NCBI RefSeq assembly: GCF_007713465.1
Contig: NZ_VMSG01000035.1
Location: forward strand, 1-59,781
Source: Pseudomonas sp. H3(2019)
GTDB taxonomy: Bacteria; Pseudomonadota; Gammaproteobacteria; Pseudomonadales; Pseudomonadaceae
Direction of reading: 5' to 3'
Length of the DNA: 59,781 bases
Part shown: positions 33,317 to 41,791 of the stretch, one piece after another
How positions within the stretch are numbered: position 1 is the first letter of the stretch
Layout: the number at the start of each line of letters is the position of its first letter
Translations under genes and position numbers: made by a program
Notes under the pieces: model-generated
Database searches by the model: none
Told to the model about the DNA's origin: nothing
The model's input: the letters and a program-made list of their open reading frames with translations, nothing else

Positions 33317-34777
33317 TCATGAGACGTCTCCAGGCAGTGTAGAGCGCATTGCCAGAGCGCGGCTTCCCTGCGCAATGACGAGCGCAGCGGCGATCAGCGC
33401 CAGGGCGACGGCGAAGGTGATCCGCATACCGCTGGCAACGGCCTCGGGACGCGCCGCGGTGATGTCGTTTGTCGCCGATGCGAGCACGAACACTGCACCC
33501 AAAGCGGACGCACCGGTAATCAGCCCCAGGTTTCTCGACAGGTTGAGCATGCCGGAGATAACGCCGCGCTGGTCCGGGCGAATATCGCTCATGACCGTGG
33601 TGTTGTTGGCCGTCTGGAACAAGGCGTAGCCGATGGTGATGACAACCATCGGGGCGATGTAGCCGAGGACCCCGAGCGTCTCCGGTATCAGCGAGAGCAT
33701 GAGGCAACCGGTCGCCACTGCGATGAGCCCGAAGACGGTCATGCGTTGCGCGCCAAAACGGTCCGTAAGACGACCTGCTGGCACCCCGGTCAGGGCTGCG
33801 AAAATCGGTCCGACCGACAAGGCAATCCCAACCAGCGCGGCGTCAAGCCCGAGGGCATGCGAGAGATAAAAAGGCCCGACCACCAGCGTCGCCATCATCA
33901 CCGTCGAGACAAGCGCACTCATGGCGAGACTCCCGCTCAGCACCGGATCGCGGAACATCGCCAATCGAATCAACGGCGAGGCAACTCGCGCTTCGACGAG
34001 CACGAAGAGGCCGACGCCGAAGGCAGCCGCCAACAGCAGGGCCACATTGAGTGGACCGAAACTGCCGCGCCCAATCGTCATGGCCAGCGCATACGCCGCA
34101 AGCATCAGCGCCAGCAGCAAAGTGCCCAACGGGTCGAAGCCGGCGCGCTCGGGCTTCGGCGCTTGGCGATCGGCGGGCAGGTAACGATGCGCAAGCAGAA
34201 ACGTCAGGATGCCCAACGGTACGCTAATCAGAAAGATCGCCTGCCAGCCGAGGCCGGCGATCAGCACGCCGCCGAGCGACGGCCCCAGCGCGGTGCCAAT
34301 CGCGGACATCGTCCCGAGCAAGCCCATCGCGCTACCGGTTTTCGCCTTCGAAACCGTCTCGCCGACCAAGGCCATGGTCAGGGCCATCATGATGGCCGCG
34401 CCGAGGCCTTGCAGCGCCCGGGCGGCGATCAGCAGCCAAAGCGTGGGCGCGACGCTGCACAGGGTCGAGGCCAGTGTGAACAAGAAAATGCCGGCCAGTA
34501 GCAGCCGTCGACGACCAGTGATGTCGCCGAGGCGTCCGACGCTGACGATCAGGGTGGTGATGGCGAGGAGGTAAGCGAGGACGATCCACTGGACTTCCTG
34601 GAAGGAAGCGTTGAACGCCTGTGCCAACGTCGGCAAGCCGACATTGGCGATGCTGGTGCCGAGCGAGGACAGCAACATGGATAACGAAAGGCTGGCGAGC
34701 GCCCAGCGAACCGAGGGTACTCGTGGTGCGCTGCCGGCGACGGCTTCATCTCGTGCTGCACTGATTGGCTTCATCAT
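33317..34777 (-). CDS. MFS transporter (DHA2-type, 14-span)
   Basis: About 486 residues from ATG 34777 (an adjacent in-frame ATG at 34774 is equally possible, with GGGAA upstream). Motif A is GRLGDITGRRRLL and motif C is GTALGPSLGGVLI; spans are evenly spaced to the C-terminus. This is the drug:H+ antiporter layout. No periplasmic adaptor is adjacent. The divergent LysR gene at 34916, 138 bases away, is the likely regulator. Substrate unknown. Confidence 0.82.
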   Translation of the reverse strand: MMKPISAARDEAVAGSAPRVPSVRWALASLSLSMLLSSLGTSIANVGLPTLAQAFNASFQEVQWIVLAYLLAITTLIVSVGRLGDITGRRRLLLAGIFLFTLASTLCSVAPTLWLLIAARALQGLGAAIMMALTMALVGETVSKAKTGSAMGLLGTMSAIGTALGPSLGGVLIAGLGWQAIFLISVPLGILTFLLAHRYLPADRQAPKPERAGFDPLGTLLLALMLAAYALAMTIGRGSFGPLNVALLLAAAFGVGLFVLVEARVASPLIRLAMFRDPVLSGSLAMSALVSTVMMATLVVGPFYLSHALGLDAALVGIALSVGPIFAALTGVPAGRLTDRFGAQRMTVFGLIAVATGCLMLSLIPETLGVLGYIAPMVVITIGYALFQTANNTTVMSDIRPDQRGVISGMLNLSRNLGLITGASALGAVFVLASATNDITAARPEAVASGMRITFAVALALIAAALVIAQGSRALAMRSTLPGDVS

Positions 34778-34915
34778 GTTCCCTTTGTTTGGCGACGTTC
34801 GAAACGGAGCTGTCAGAAATCTACGCTGGCGCATAACATGGCGGAAGACGCAGCATTTGCACTTTATTCGTGCGTTCAACGCCTTATCACTCTCACGCCA
34901 TTCCAGGGGCGATCC

Positions 34916-35899
34916 ATGTCGACACCTGATCTCAACTTGCTGGTCACCCTCGATGTGTTGCTTGCAGAAGGCAGCGTGGCACGCGCCGCGAAGCGCTTGC
35001 GGCTGAGCCCGTCGGCGATGAGCCGGGCACTGGCGCGATTGCGAGAAACCACCGGCGATCCACTGCTGGTCAGGGCCGGACGCGGTCTTGTGCCCACCCC
35101 GAGAGCACTCGAACTGCGCGAGCAGGTCAGTCAGCTGGTGCAGGATGCCGAGGCGGTTCTGCGCCCGGCTGAAACACTCAACCTCCAACGGCTGGTTCGC
35201 ACGTTCACGCTGCGCACCAGTGAAGGTTTTGTGGAGCGTTTCGGCGCGCAGCTGATTGCACGCGTCGGCGAGCAAGCCCCCGGTGTGCGGCTGCGCTTTG
35301 TGCAGAAGCCCGATAAAGACAGCACGCCACTTCGCGACGGGAGCGTCGATCTGGAAACGGGTGTGGTGGGAAAAAGTGAAGGCCCCGAGGTGCGTACGCA
35401 GGCACTGTTCAGGGACCGTTTCATTGGCGTTGTGCGAAAGGGGCATCCGCTGAGCCAGGGCGAGATCACGCCCGTCCGTTACGCGGCGGGCAGGCACATT
35501 TACGTTTCCCGGCGGGGGCTCGACAGAGGACCTATTGATGAAGCCCTGAAGTCGCTCGAGCTTGCACGGGAAGTGGTGACCATCGTCGGCGGCTTTTCGA
35601 CCGCACTGGCGCTAGCTAGGGCCAGCGACCTGGTCGCCAGCGTTCCGCAGCGGCACACCGAAAGCCTGCGCGCCGGCATGCACAGCTTTGCGCTTCCACT
35701 CAGCTTGCCGACGTTCACCGTCTCAATGCTCTGGCATCCACGGCTGGATGCCGACCTGGCGCATCGCTGGTTGCGCGGTTGCCTTCGGGAGGTGTGCGCA
35801 CAACCCAGCAATGAGCGGGCTCTGGACACGAGCGCGGTTGGAGAGGGGGCCTTTCTTGCACCAGCGGATACGAAAAAGCCCGCACAAGGCGGGCTTTGA
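34916..35899 (+). CDS. LysR-family transcriptional regulator
   Basis: 327 residues from ATG 34916 (AGGGGCG site). Helix-turn-helix: LNLLVTLDVLLAEGSVARAAKRLRLSPSAMSRALARLRETT, of the NodD/SyrM/NahR-like branch. It has a longer C-terminal tail than usual (ends KKPAQGGL), because the last codons overlap a terminator hairpin. Divergent from the MFS transporter gene it probably controls. Confidence 0.8.
   Translation: MSTPDLNLLVTLDVLLAEGSVARAAKRLRLSPSAMSRALARLRETTGDPLLVRAGRGLVPTPRALELREQVSQLVQDAEAVLRPAETLNLQRLVRTFTLRTSEGFVERFGAQLIARVGEQAPGVRLRFVQKPDKDSTPLRDGSVDLETGVVGKSEGPEVRTQALFRDRFIGVVRKGHPLSQGEITPVRYAAGRHIYVSRRGLDRGPIDEALKSLELAREVVTIVGGFSTALALARASDLVASVPQRHTESLRAGMHSFALPLSLPTFTVSMLWHPRLDADLAHRWLRGCLREVCAQPSNERALDTSAVGEGAFLAPADTKKPAQGGL
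35875..35897. terminator. Terminator overlapping the end of the LysR gene
   Basis: AAAGCCCGC-ACAAG-GCGGGCTTT. The plus-strand hairpin ends inside the stop region. On the minus strand it is followed by TTTTT, so it works better for a minus-strand transcript arriving from about 36000. Confidence 0.65.
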
Positions 35900-36224
35900 A
35901 AATCGAGTAGGTGGCCGGCGCTGGTCCCCGGCTTACAAGGTTTATCAGGCCTCTCACAGAATTGCACGGGAACAAAAATATGCTCTTCTGCTTCACACGG
36001 CATAAGGGCTGGATCTCAGCGCGGAGATCTTTCTAACCGTGTACCCTTCGGAACGTCGCCCCACGTTTCCTTGCTATCCTCTTGCGCATCAGTCTGCGTC
36101 TTCACCTACAGTTTCAGGATAGCAAAAACTCTAAAGCGCAGGCCGGGCTTTTTTAGACCGATTGCGTTCAAGGAGGAGAGCGGCAGGATGGAAAAATGCT
36201 ATCACTAACCAGCCTCCTGAAACG
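35900..36224. other. Spacer rich in hairpins, possible structured RNA
   Basis: Plus strand: GATCTC-AGCGCG-GAGATC (36014-36031), a bulged GGAACGT/ACGTTTCC pair (36051-36070), a perfect 10-bp pair TTGCTATCCT/AGGATAGCAA (36071-36080 with 36116-36125), then AAAGC...GCTTTTTT near 36132-36153. This could be a plus-strand RNA with a weak terminator, or a minus-strand RNA ending at the 35875-35897 terminator. No promoter is convincing. Confidence 0.3.
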
Positions 36225-36866
36225 TCAGCGACAAATACTGTCTGCCAATCTCCTGGCCTGCTGAGTCGCGGCCTCACGTGCGCTGCGATCAACGTCTTCG
36301 CCCAGGATGGTTTTCTCCACGATCACCGAATGCACATCGGTCACGCCGACAAATTTCAGCCAGGCTTCAACATAGGGCTTCTGAAAATCGAAGCGCGTTG
36401 CCGGCGTGATCGACTGCGCCGAAAAATCCAGGCCGCGGGCGTACATCACCACAGCGGTTTTGTTGAGCAGCATGCCTTCCAGGCCGCGTTTCGCGTCAAC
36501 GCTGAACAGGATGTCTTTCTGCGAAACCAGGTCGATGAAGTGCTTGAGTTTGTACGGAATGCTGAAGTTCCACAGCGGTACGGACATCACCAGCACATCC
36601 GAACGGTGCAGGTGATCTGCCAACGCTTTCAACGTGTTCCAGGCGTCTTGTTGTGCCGGGGTCAAAGGCGTGCCATTGAGTCCGGCGTATTTGGCCTCCA
36701 TTGCCAGATCATCGAATTCCGGTAACGCCATGTTCCAAAGGTCGAGCGTGATGATTTCGGTGTCTGGGGCGTGTTCTTGATAGCGCGCAATAAAGCTGCG
36801 AGCGACTTCAAGGGAAGCCGAACGCTGCTTGCGTGGAGAACATTGAATATGCAGAAGAGTCGTCAT
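36225..36866 (-). CDS. azoR: FMN-dependent NADH-azoreductase
   Basis: 213 residues from ATG 36866. A flavodoxin-like fold: LLHIQCSPRKQRSASLEVA (FMN phosphate loop), VMSVPLWNFSIPYKLKHFIDLV (the P.WNF motif of AzoR) and the YARGLDF loop. Length and motifs fit AzoR1-3 of Pseudomonas, homodimeric enzymes that reduce quinones and azo compounds with NADH. Divergent from a LysR gene 99 bases away. The earlier in-frame start at 36941 lacks homology. Confidence 0.85.
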   Translation of the reverse strand: MTTLLHIQCSPRKQRSASLEVARSFIARYQEHAPDTEIITLDLWNMALPEFDDLAMEAKYAGLNGTPLTPAQQDAWNTLKALADHLHRSDVLVMSVPLWNFSIPYKLKHFIDLVSQKDILFSVDAKRGLEGMLLNKTAVVMYARGLDFSAQSITPATRFDFQKPYVEAWLKFVGVTDVHSVIVEKTILGEDVDRSAREAATQQARRLADSICR

Positions 36867-36965
36867 GACGCGCCTCGAGTGGTGGGGGGCAGGTGGCTCA
36901 TTGCAACATAGTTGAATTTGAAATATAAATCGTAAATCCATACGCCATTAATCACGAATAAAACT

Positions 36966-37820
36966 ATGTTCGATACGCTGCTGCTCAAGACATTTGTCAC
37001 GGTCGTCGATGAAGAAGGCTTCAGCCGTGCAGCCCGGAAGCTGCACCTCACTCAGTCTGCGGTCAGTGGCCATATGCGGCGATTGGAAGAACAGATTGGT
37101 AAACCACTGTTGACGCGTACCACTCGCTCCCAGCAATTGACTCCCGATGGCGAATGCCTGGTCTCTTATGCGCGCACAATCCTTGTGCTGAACCGTGATG
37201 CCTGGGCAGAACTGACGCGCACGCCGTTTCACGGACGGCTGCGGATCGGGGTGTCCGAGGATTTTGTCGAGTCGCGGTTATTGCGCACTTTTCAGGATTT
37301 CGCGGCGCAGTACCCGGGCCTGGAGATCGACGTGCAGGTGGGTATTCCTGGCACGTTGCTGAACCTGATGAAGCAAGGCCATCTGGAACTGGTCATCGGC
37401 TCTCTATGCGAAACCAGCGAAGCGGGGCTGCTGCTGTGGCAAGAACCGCTGGTGTGGGCCTGGCCAGCGCAACCGGTCACCCGGTTACCGACGCCATTGC
37501 CGCTGGCCCTGTTCCCCGAGCCGTGCCCTTATCGAGAAATAGCATTGACGAGGCTGGCCCAGGCGGGCATCGCCCAACGCACGGCGATGTTATGCAGCAG
37601 CGCTGCCGGGTTGCGGGCGGCGGCGCTTGCCGGCTTCGCGGTCGCGCCCATGACACTCAGCCAGTTGGGGCAAGGACTGATGGCTCTTGGGGCCGAACAA
37701 GGGTTACCGGGTTTGCCGGATGTGCAGTTTCGGTTGTTTACCTCGCCTGAAGCGGATCAGGCGATTGCGGCAGCGATCACTCAGCTCATTGTGGAGTATT
37801 GCTCCACGCGCAGGGCTTGA
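36966..37820 (+). CDS. LysR-family regulator next to azoR
   Basis: 284 residues. Helix-turn-helix: FSRAARKLHLTQSAVSGHMRRLEEQIGKPLLTRTTRS. The effector domain follows. It resembles the LysR at 11981 in the DNA-binding region. The divergent azoreductase gene is the probable target; the 99-base spacer holds A/T-rich TTGAATTTGAAATATAAATC. The likely inducer class, quinones or aromatic electrophiles, is inferred from azoR only. Confidence 0.8.
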   Translation: MFDTLLLKTFVTVVDEEGFSRAARKLHLTQSAVSGHMRRLEEQIGKPLLTRTTRSQQLTPDGECLVSYARTILVLNRDAWAELTRTPFHGRLRIGVSEDFVESRLLRTFQDFAAQYPGLEIDVQVGIPGTLLNLMKQGHLELVIGSLCETSEAGLLLWQEPLVWAWPAQPVTRLPTPLPLALFPEPCPYREIALTRLAQAGIAQRTAMLCSSAAGLRAAALAGFAVAPMTLSQLGQGLMALGAEQGLPGLPDVQFRLFTSPEADQAIAAAITQLIVEYCSTRRA

Positions 37821-38147
37821 GGGTCTTCATGAAGGGCCGTTATCGACTGTGGATTCAACCTTTCCGGCGAGTTAGCAGCCAGTGCTGTCGGCGAATTTAT
37901 CTCGCCATAGCGGGCACGTTCAAGCTCATTTCTGCGCCTACACCTGCAAGCCTCCGGGTCAGGAAGTGCGTCGCACCCATCTATTGTTTGAGTGTCCCGT
38001 CGGCTATTTATGCGGCGGCTTCCTAGAACTTTTCCCTATTTACTGGTCTATGTGGATACGCACATAAAGCTCGGTAAGCGCGACCCGAAGGTTTCCCGCA
38101 GCCAAATGGCGCCACGTCCAATTGTCAATCAGAGGTTGTCTTCGCCC
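37821..38147. other. Spacer with a second-repeat fragment
   Basis: Near 37848-37864 the string GACTGTGGATTCAACC matches the repeat seen at 51431 and 6134. No terminator stands out, and the promoter of the following exported-protein gene cannot be fixed. Confidence 0.4.
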
Positions 38148-38534
38148 ATGAAATCTTATGTCCCACGGATGGTGCTCCTCAGCCTGTTCGCGTTTGCGGC
38201 AGTGGGCTCGGCATCAGCAACACAGATGAAGACCTCAACCCCTGTTTTCACAACTGAAGTCGCAGCCGTTCAGGCTCCGGTCCAGGCTGCCGGAAACCCT
38301 TGGCCAAGCTTGGCCAGTACGGCCGGCAAGCAGCCAGGGCCGTTGCTTGCCCATGACGACCGATACTGGCGTGACGGCCGTTGGCACGATCGTAGAGAAG
38401 ATTGGCGCCGAGACGAATGGCGTAGGGAGGAATGGCGCAGAGAGCAAGAGCGCCGGGAAGCCGAACGCCATCGTGATTGGGAGCGCCATCATGAGCATCG
38501 CTACGAGGACGATCACCGCTACTATCGTCGCTAA
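38148..38534 (+). CDS. Exported Arg/Glu/His-rich low-complexity protein
   Basis: 128 residues from ATG 38148, chosen because a signal peptide then begins at once (LLSLFAFAAVGSASA). The middle is bland (Ala/Pro/Val). The last 55 residues are a run of short charged repeats of the type WRRDE-WRREE-WRREQERREAERHRDWERHHEHRYEDDHRYYRR, predicted to be a long charged helix or disordered, with many His. Such proteins could bind metal, nucleic acid or envelope polymers; none is demonstrated. Base usage (GAA/CGC repeats) shows internal repetition. Confidence 0.65.
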   Translation: MKSYVPRMVLLSLFAFAAVGSASATQMKTSTPVFTTEVAAVQAPVQAAGNPWPSLASTAGKQPGPLLAHDDRYWRDGRWHDRREDWRRDEWRREEWRREQERREAERHRDWERHHEHRYEDDHRYYRR

Positions 38535-38602
38535 TACGTAGCCACGGGATAAGTCCGTCGACAGCACCGCCTGCTGATTTGTAAGTTCAGGTGGTGCTTA
38601 TG

Positions 38603-38773
38603 CTACACAGATCCGCTCTCGGAAGAAGTGATTGAGTCGTGACTGGCTTCAGCCGCCAGCTTCAATCGGTCAGCTTTGCAAATGTATTTAGACTTGCTTT
38701 TCGGTGCCAATTTGGCGCTGGCCTTTTTGGCGTTAGCCTTTAATAACTGATTTATTTTTTTACGACGATTCAT
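38603..38773 (-). CDS. DUF2986 family small basic protein
   Basis: A 56-codon gene too short for most gene callers. It reads MNRRKKINQLLKANAKKASA, continues KLAPKSKSKYICKADRLKL, and ends at TAG 38603. The N-terminal MNRRKKI and the Lys/Ala-rich helix match DUF2986 proteins of Pseudomonas as I recall them. A GAGAAG site precedes the ATG. Strongly basic, so it may contact RNA or ribosomes, but the role is unknown. Confidence 0.75.
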   Translation of the reverse strand: MNRRKKINQLLKANAKKASAKLAPKSKSKYICKADRLKLAAEASHDSITSSESGSV

Positions 38774-38847
38774 CTTCTCTACTCGGTTTGTACGTTTTCG
38801 AATGATATCAGCTTAAATATTGGGTCAGAGCCTTGAGGTATGCACTT

Positions 38848-38881
38848 GAGCGCTTTTGACCGTTATCTGCCCGAAGCGCTC
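38848..38881. repeat. Diverged palindrome copy / hairpin after the Mut7-C gene
   Basis: GAGCGCTT (38848-38855) pairs with AAGCGCTC (38874-38881) around TTGACCGTTATCTGCCCG, the core of the dispersed palindrome. It lies 2 bases beyond the Mut7-C stop and could serve as its terminator. Confidence 0.55.
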
Positions 38882-38883
38882 GA

Positions 38884-39624
38884 CTATCGGTCCAGCAAAG
38901 GTGCCAGTAGGGCACACATGCCACGCCAGTGCGAACCCTCCCAGTAAATCCGTTGGCAGGCGTCACAGCGCACGAAGTGCGAATAGAGCGCGCCAACGCG
39001 TGGCGGCACTAGCGGCCGGGCCAGTTCCGGGCTGATCTCGTGCAGCGGCAGGTTGCAATGCAGGCACAGGCTGAAGGGCTGCGCGCTACGCGCCAGGTCG
39101 AGGCGCTCGTACACTTCGCGCAGTTGCAGCGACGGTTTCAGGGCATGCACGTAACAGCCGTGGCTGATGATCCACCGCTTGAGCAGTTCGCGGTCGCGGG
39201 TTAGCACGATGCGTCCTTGCTGCGCGGCAATCTCGGCGATCTCGCCATCCTCGAAGCGATTGTCGTAGAGGGTGTCGAAGCCGCTCATGCGCAGCAGGTT
39301 GGCCAGCCCGCCAAGGTGTGCGTCAGCGACGAAGCGCAGCACCCGTAAAGGTTGCGCGCGAACCTTCAGCAGCGGGCTGATGTCCAGCGCTTCGAACTTG
39401 GGATACACCGCCAGCCGGTCACCGTCGAAGATCACCCGCTCGAAACCCACCGACTCGCCGTTGAGCAACACCAGCTCGACCTCGGTGTGCGGTATCCCGA
39501 GCGCCTCGATCATGTGCTTGACCGTCGCCCCTCGCGCGCACTCGCAGGTAAAGGACTGCCGCCGCCATTCGGCCGGCAGGAAATCGTTGAGCTCCTCGTA
39601 GAAGCGGAAGGTTGCACGGGTCAT
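38884..39624 (-). CDS. Mut7-C RNase-domain protein with ubiquitin-like N-terminus
   Basis: 246 residues. Residues 1-85 form a ThiS/ubiquitin-like fold (TVKHMIEALGIPHTEVELVLLNGESVGF). Residues about 93-175 are the Mut7-C PIN-like domain (RFVADAHLGGLANLLRMSGFDTLYD, with Asp residues for metal, and ILTRDRELLKR). A C-terminal zinc ribbon has CLHC and CDAC pairs. Proteins with this order are predicted RNases; targets are unknown. A decayed copy of its 5' part lies at 45922-46122. Confidence 0.85.
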   Translation of the reverse strand: MTRATFRFYEELNDFLPAEWRRQSFTCECARGATVKHMIEALGIPHTEVELVLLNGESVGFERVIFDGDRLAVYPKFEALDISPLLKVRAQPLRVLRFVADAHLGGLANLLRMSGFDTLYDNRFEDGEIAEIAAQQGRIVLTRDRELLKRWIISHGCYVHALKPSLQLREVYERLDLARSAQPFSLCLHCNLPLHEISPELARPLVPPRVGALYSHFVRCDACQRIYWEGSHWRGMCALLAPLLDR

Positions 39625-39734
39625 GCTGAACAGTATGGCAGGGCAGCAGGATGAGCGAGTCCAATCCGGAGATCTTCTCCAGCAGGCCCCATAGATGCGT
39701 CAGCAACTGGCGGATCTCACTTGCACGCTGTGTC

Positions 39735-39795
39735 AGGTGCTCGATCATTTCGGCCTCAAGGGCCCGCTCGACCAGCATCTTGGTGAGCTGATTTG
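39735..39795 (-). mobile_element. IS256-family transposase N-terminal fragment
   Basis: The minus strand reads QLTKMLVERALEAEMIEHL, the familiar N-terminal segment of IS256-type transposases (ALxAExxEHLG). The homology ends after about 19 codons and joins unrelated sequence. A 12-bp inverted repeat (39780-39791 with 39810-39821) overlaps its upstream edge. A dead remnant. Confidence 0.5.
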
Positions 39796-39933
39796 AGCTG
39801 ATACAGGAGTCAGCTCACCAACGCTGCGGCATGAAGATAGAAGCCTCTTGATTAGCGAAAATATTGAGATCAATCGTGGTTATGTCTGCCTGCACATTCC
39901 TGTTGAGTTTGAGTACATGGAACGGTTCCACGG

Positions 39934-41523
39934 TCACTCAGGCAGTCCGGCCAACCGCAGTCCATCAAAGAAGCGCGTGAAATCCTCGGGCCGTTGGATG
40001 GGCAGCCAGTCTTTCAGGTTGGAGAGGCGCAAAGTGGGATCCAGCTCGCGTAAACGCTGCATCGCCAACCTCGCTTTATCCATTCGTCCGCTGAGGGCGT
40101 GACTGGCCGCCACCAGAGCCACCGGGGGCAGGAAACTGGGCAAGTTGCCCAAGCCCTTTTCCGCCCAGTCCGTCGCGAGATCGAAGCGTCCGGCGAAGAA
40201 ATGCGCGAGCGCCATTCCGACCTGCATCCTGAACATTTCCGGATCCAGCGGACTCAAGCGAACGGCATGGGTCAGATGCTCGATGGCGGCGTCCGTTTCA
40301 CCATGCAGTGCGCGCAGGATACCGCCCAGGAACCAGGCAGGGGCGAGGTTTGGATTGAGCAGGCGTGCCCTGTCGAGCAAGGCAATGCCGCCGTCAACAT
40401 CACCGGCGAGATGGCTTAACGCATGTCCACCTCGCGTCAACGCGACCGCATCATCCCGGCCAAGCGTTACCGCCAGACGCGCAAGCCGTACGCCCTCAGC
40501 GATCTCTTGCGTCCGATCGGTCATCCAGCCATTCAGCTTGCGCCAGAAGTGACACCAGGCTGCCATGCCATAGGCCGATGCAAATTCCGGATCGAGATCG
40601 ATAGCCTTGTAGAACAATGGCAGCGCCTGGTCGATGGCTTCACGGGTGCCGTTGTGCAGTTTTGCCATTGCGCGCAGATAGTAGTCGTAGGCGTCCAGGC
40701 TTTCCGTGGGTTTTCGTTTGGCGCGTTCGATTTCTGCCCGTTCGAGTTGCGGCGCAATGGCACCGACGACGCTTTCGGTGATTTGATCCTGCAGCTCGAA
40801 GATGTCGTTGAGCGCGCCTTCGAAGCGTTCCGCCCAGATATGCGTCCCGTTCGTCGCGTCGATGAGCTGGCCGGTGATGCGTACCTTGTTCCCGCACTTG
40901 CGCACACTGCCTTCCAGCACGTAGCGAACGCCCAGCTCCTGGCTGACGCCCTTGGCGTCCACCGTCCGCCCCTTGTAGGTGAAGCTCGAATTACGCGCGA
41001 TGACGAACAGCCAGCGGATACGCGACAGGGCAGCGATGAGATCTTCCACGATGCCGTCAGCGAAATATTCCTGCTCTGGATCGCCGCTCAAATTCTGGAA
41101 GGGCAAGACGGTAATCGAAGGTTTGTCCGGGAGGACGAGCGAGGAGGAGGGCATTTCCTTCGGGTCTGTGGGTGAGCGTTCGTCGATGGCAGGCCAGTCA
41201 GGCTGCTGCGCTTCGCCGATCCCGCCGACCTTGATCTGGCCGACGAAGCGGTAGCCCTTGCGGGCGACGGTGCGCACCAGGCGCTGTTCTTCACCGGTAT
41301 CGCCAATGGCCTTGCGCACCGCATTGATGTGGCTGGTGATCGTCGACTCCGAGACGATCCGTCCGTTCCACACCGCCTTGAGCAGGTCGTCTTTGCTGAC
41401 GACGCGATCGGGGTTGTTGACGAACAGCAGCAATAGATCGAAAACCTGCGGCCCGACGGCCACGACTTGCCCGCGCAAGGTGAGTTCCCGGCGTTCCTCA
41501 TCGAGCAGATAGTCTTCAAACAT
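39934..41523 (-). CDS. Winged-helix regulator with TPR domain (CadC-like DNA-binding)
   Basis: 529 residues from ATG 41523. Residues about 1-95 are an OmpR-type winged helix (VGPQVFDLLLLFVNNPDRVVS, then ESTITSHINAVRKAIGDTGE, RTVARKGYRFVG). Next comes the region ITVLPFQNLSGDPEQEYFADGIVEDLI, typical of adenylate-cyclase/FlgO-like TPR regulators, then TPR helices to the end. No transmembrane segment lies between the two halves, so it is cytosolic, unlike true CadC. Divergent from the NAD(P)-binding/cupin/EmrAB operon, which it presumably controls. Confidence 0.8.
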   Translation of the reverse strand: MFEDYLLDEERRELTLRGQVVAVGPQVFDLLLLFVNNPDRVVSKDDLLKAVWNGRIVSESTITSHINAVRKAIGDTGEEQRLVRTVARKGYRFVGQIKVGGIGEAQQPDWPAIDERSPTDPKEMPSSSLVLPDKPSITVLPFQNLSGDPEQEYFADGIVEDLIAALSRIRWLFVIARNSSFTYKGRTVDAKGVSQELGVRYVLEGSVRKCGNKVRITGQLIDATNGTHIWAERFEGALNDIFELQDQITESVVGAIAPQLERAEIERAKRKPTESLDAYDYYLRAMAKLHNGTREAIDQALPLFYKAIDLDPEFASAYGMAAWCHFWRKLNGWMTDRTQEIAEGVRLARLAVTLGRDDAVALTRGGHALSHLAGDVDGGIALLDRARLLNPNLAPAWFLGGILRALHGETDAAIEHLTHAVRLSPLDPEMFRMQVGMALAHFFAGRFDLATDWAEKGLGNLPSFLPPVALVAASHALSGRMDKARLAMQRLRELDPTLRLSNLKDWLPIQRPEDFTRFFDGLRLAGLPE

Positions 41524-41791
41524 GAATGGCAAAGTGAGGATCCCCTGGTGACGCGCCCTCAACTCCGTGTCCCAGGCGGCTGGCGATTAGTATTTGATAT
41601 TGATGATACGGCAGCGCTAAACCCGCCGCACCGTCTGCGGCAGAGACGACGTCGGACTGCGGCGTCTTTGGACGTAAAACCAAGCTTTCGTGGAGGGGAA
41701 TCCACAGCAGGCACAAGGACTTCGTTCACACCTGCAGGCAATCTTCCCTTACACCGACGCAATGGTTGCAGTCGATACGTGGAGAAAGCCC

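Noticed and set aside
33746..34501. A 251-codon plus-strand frame opposite the MFS gene
   Set aside because: Extremely Arg/Gln/His-rich translation typical of the reverse of a hydrophobic membrane protein.
35500..36003. A minus-strand Cys/Pro-rich frame starting at 36003
   Set aside because: It enters the LysR gene in antisense through the terminator and resembles no protein.
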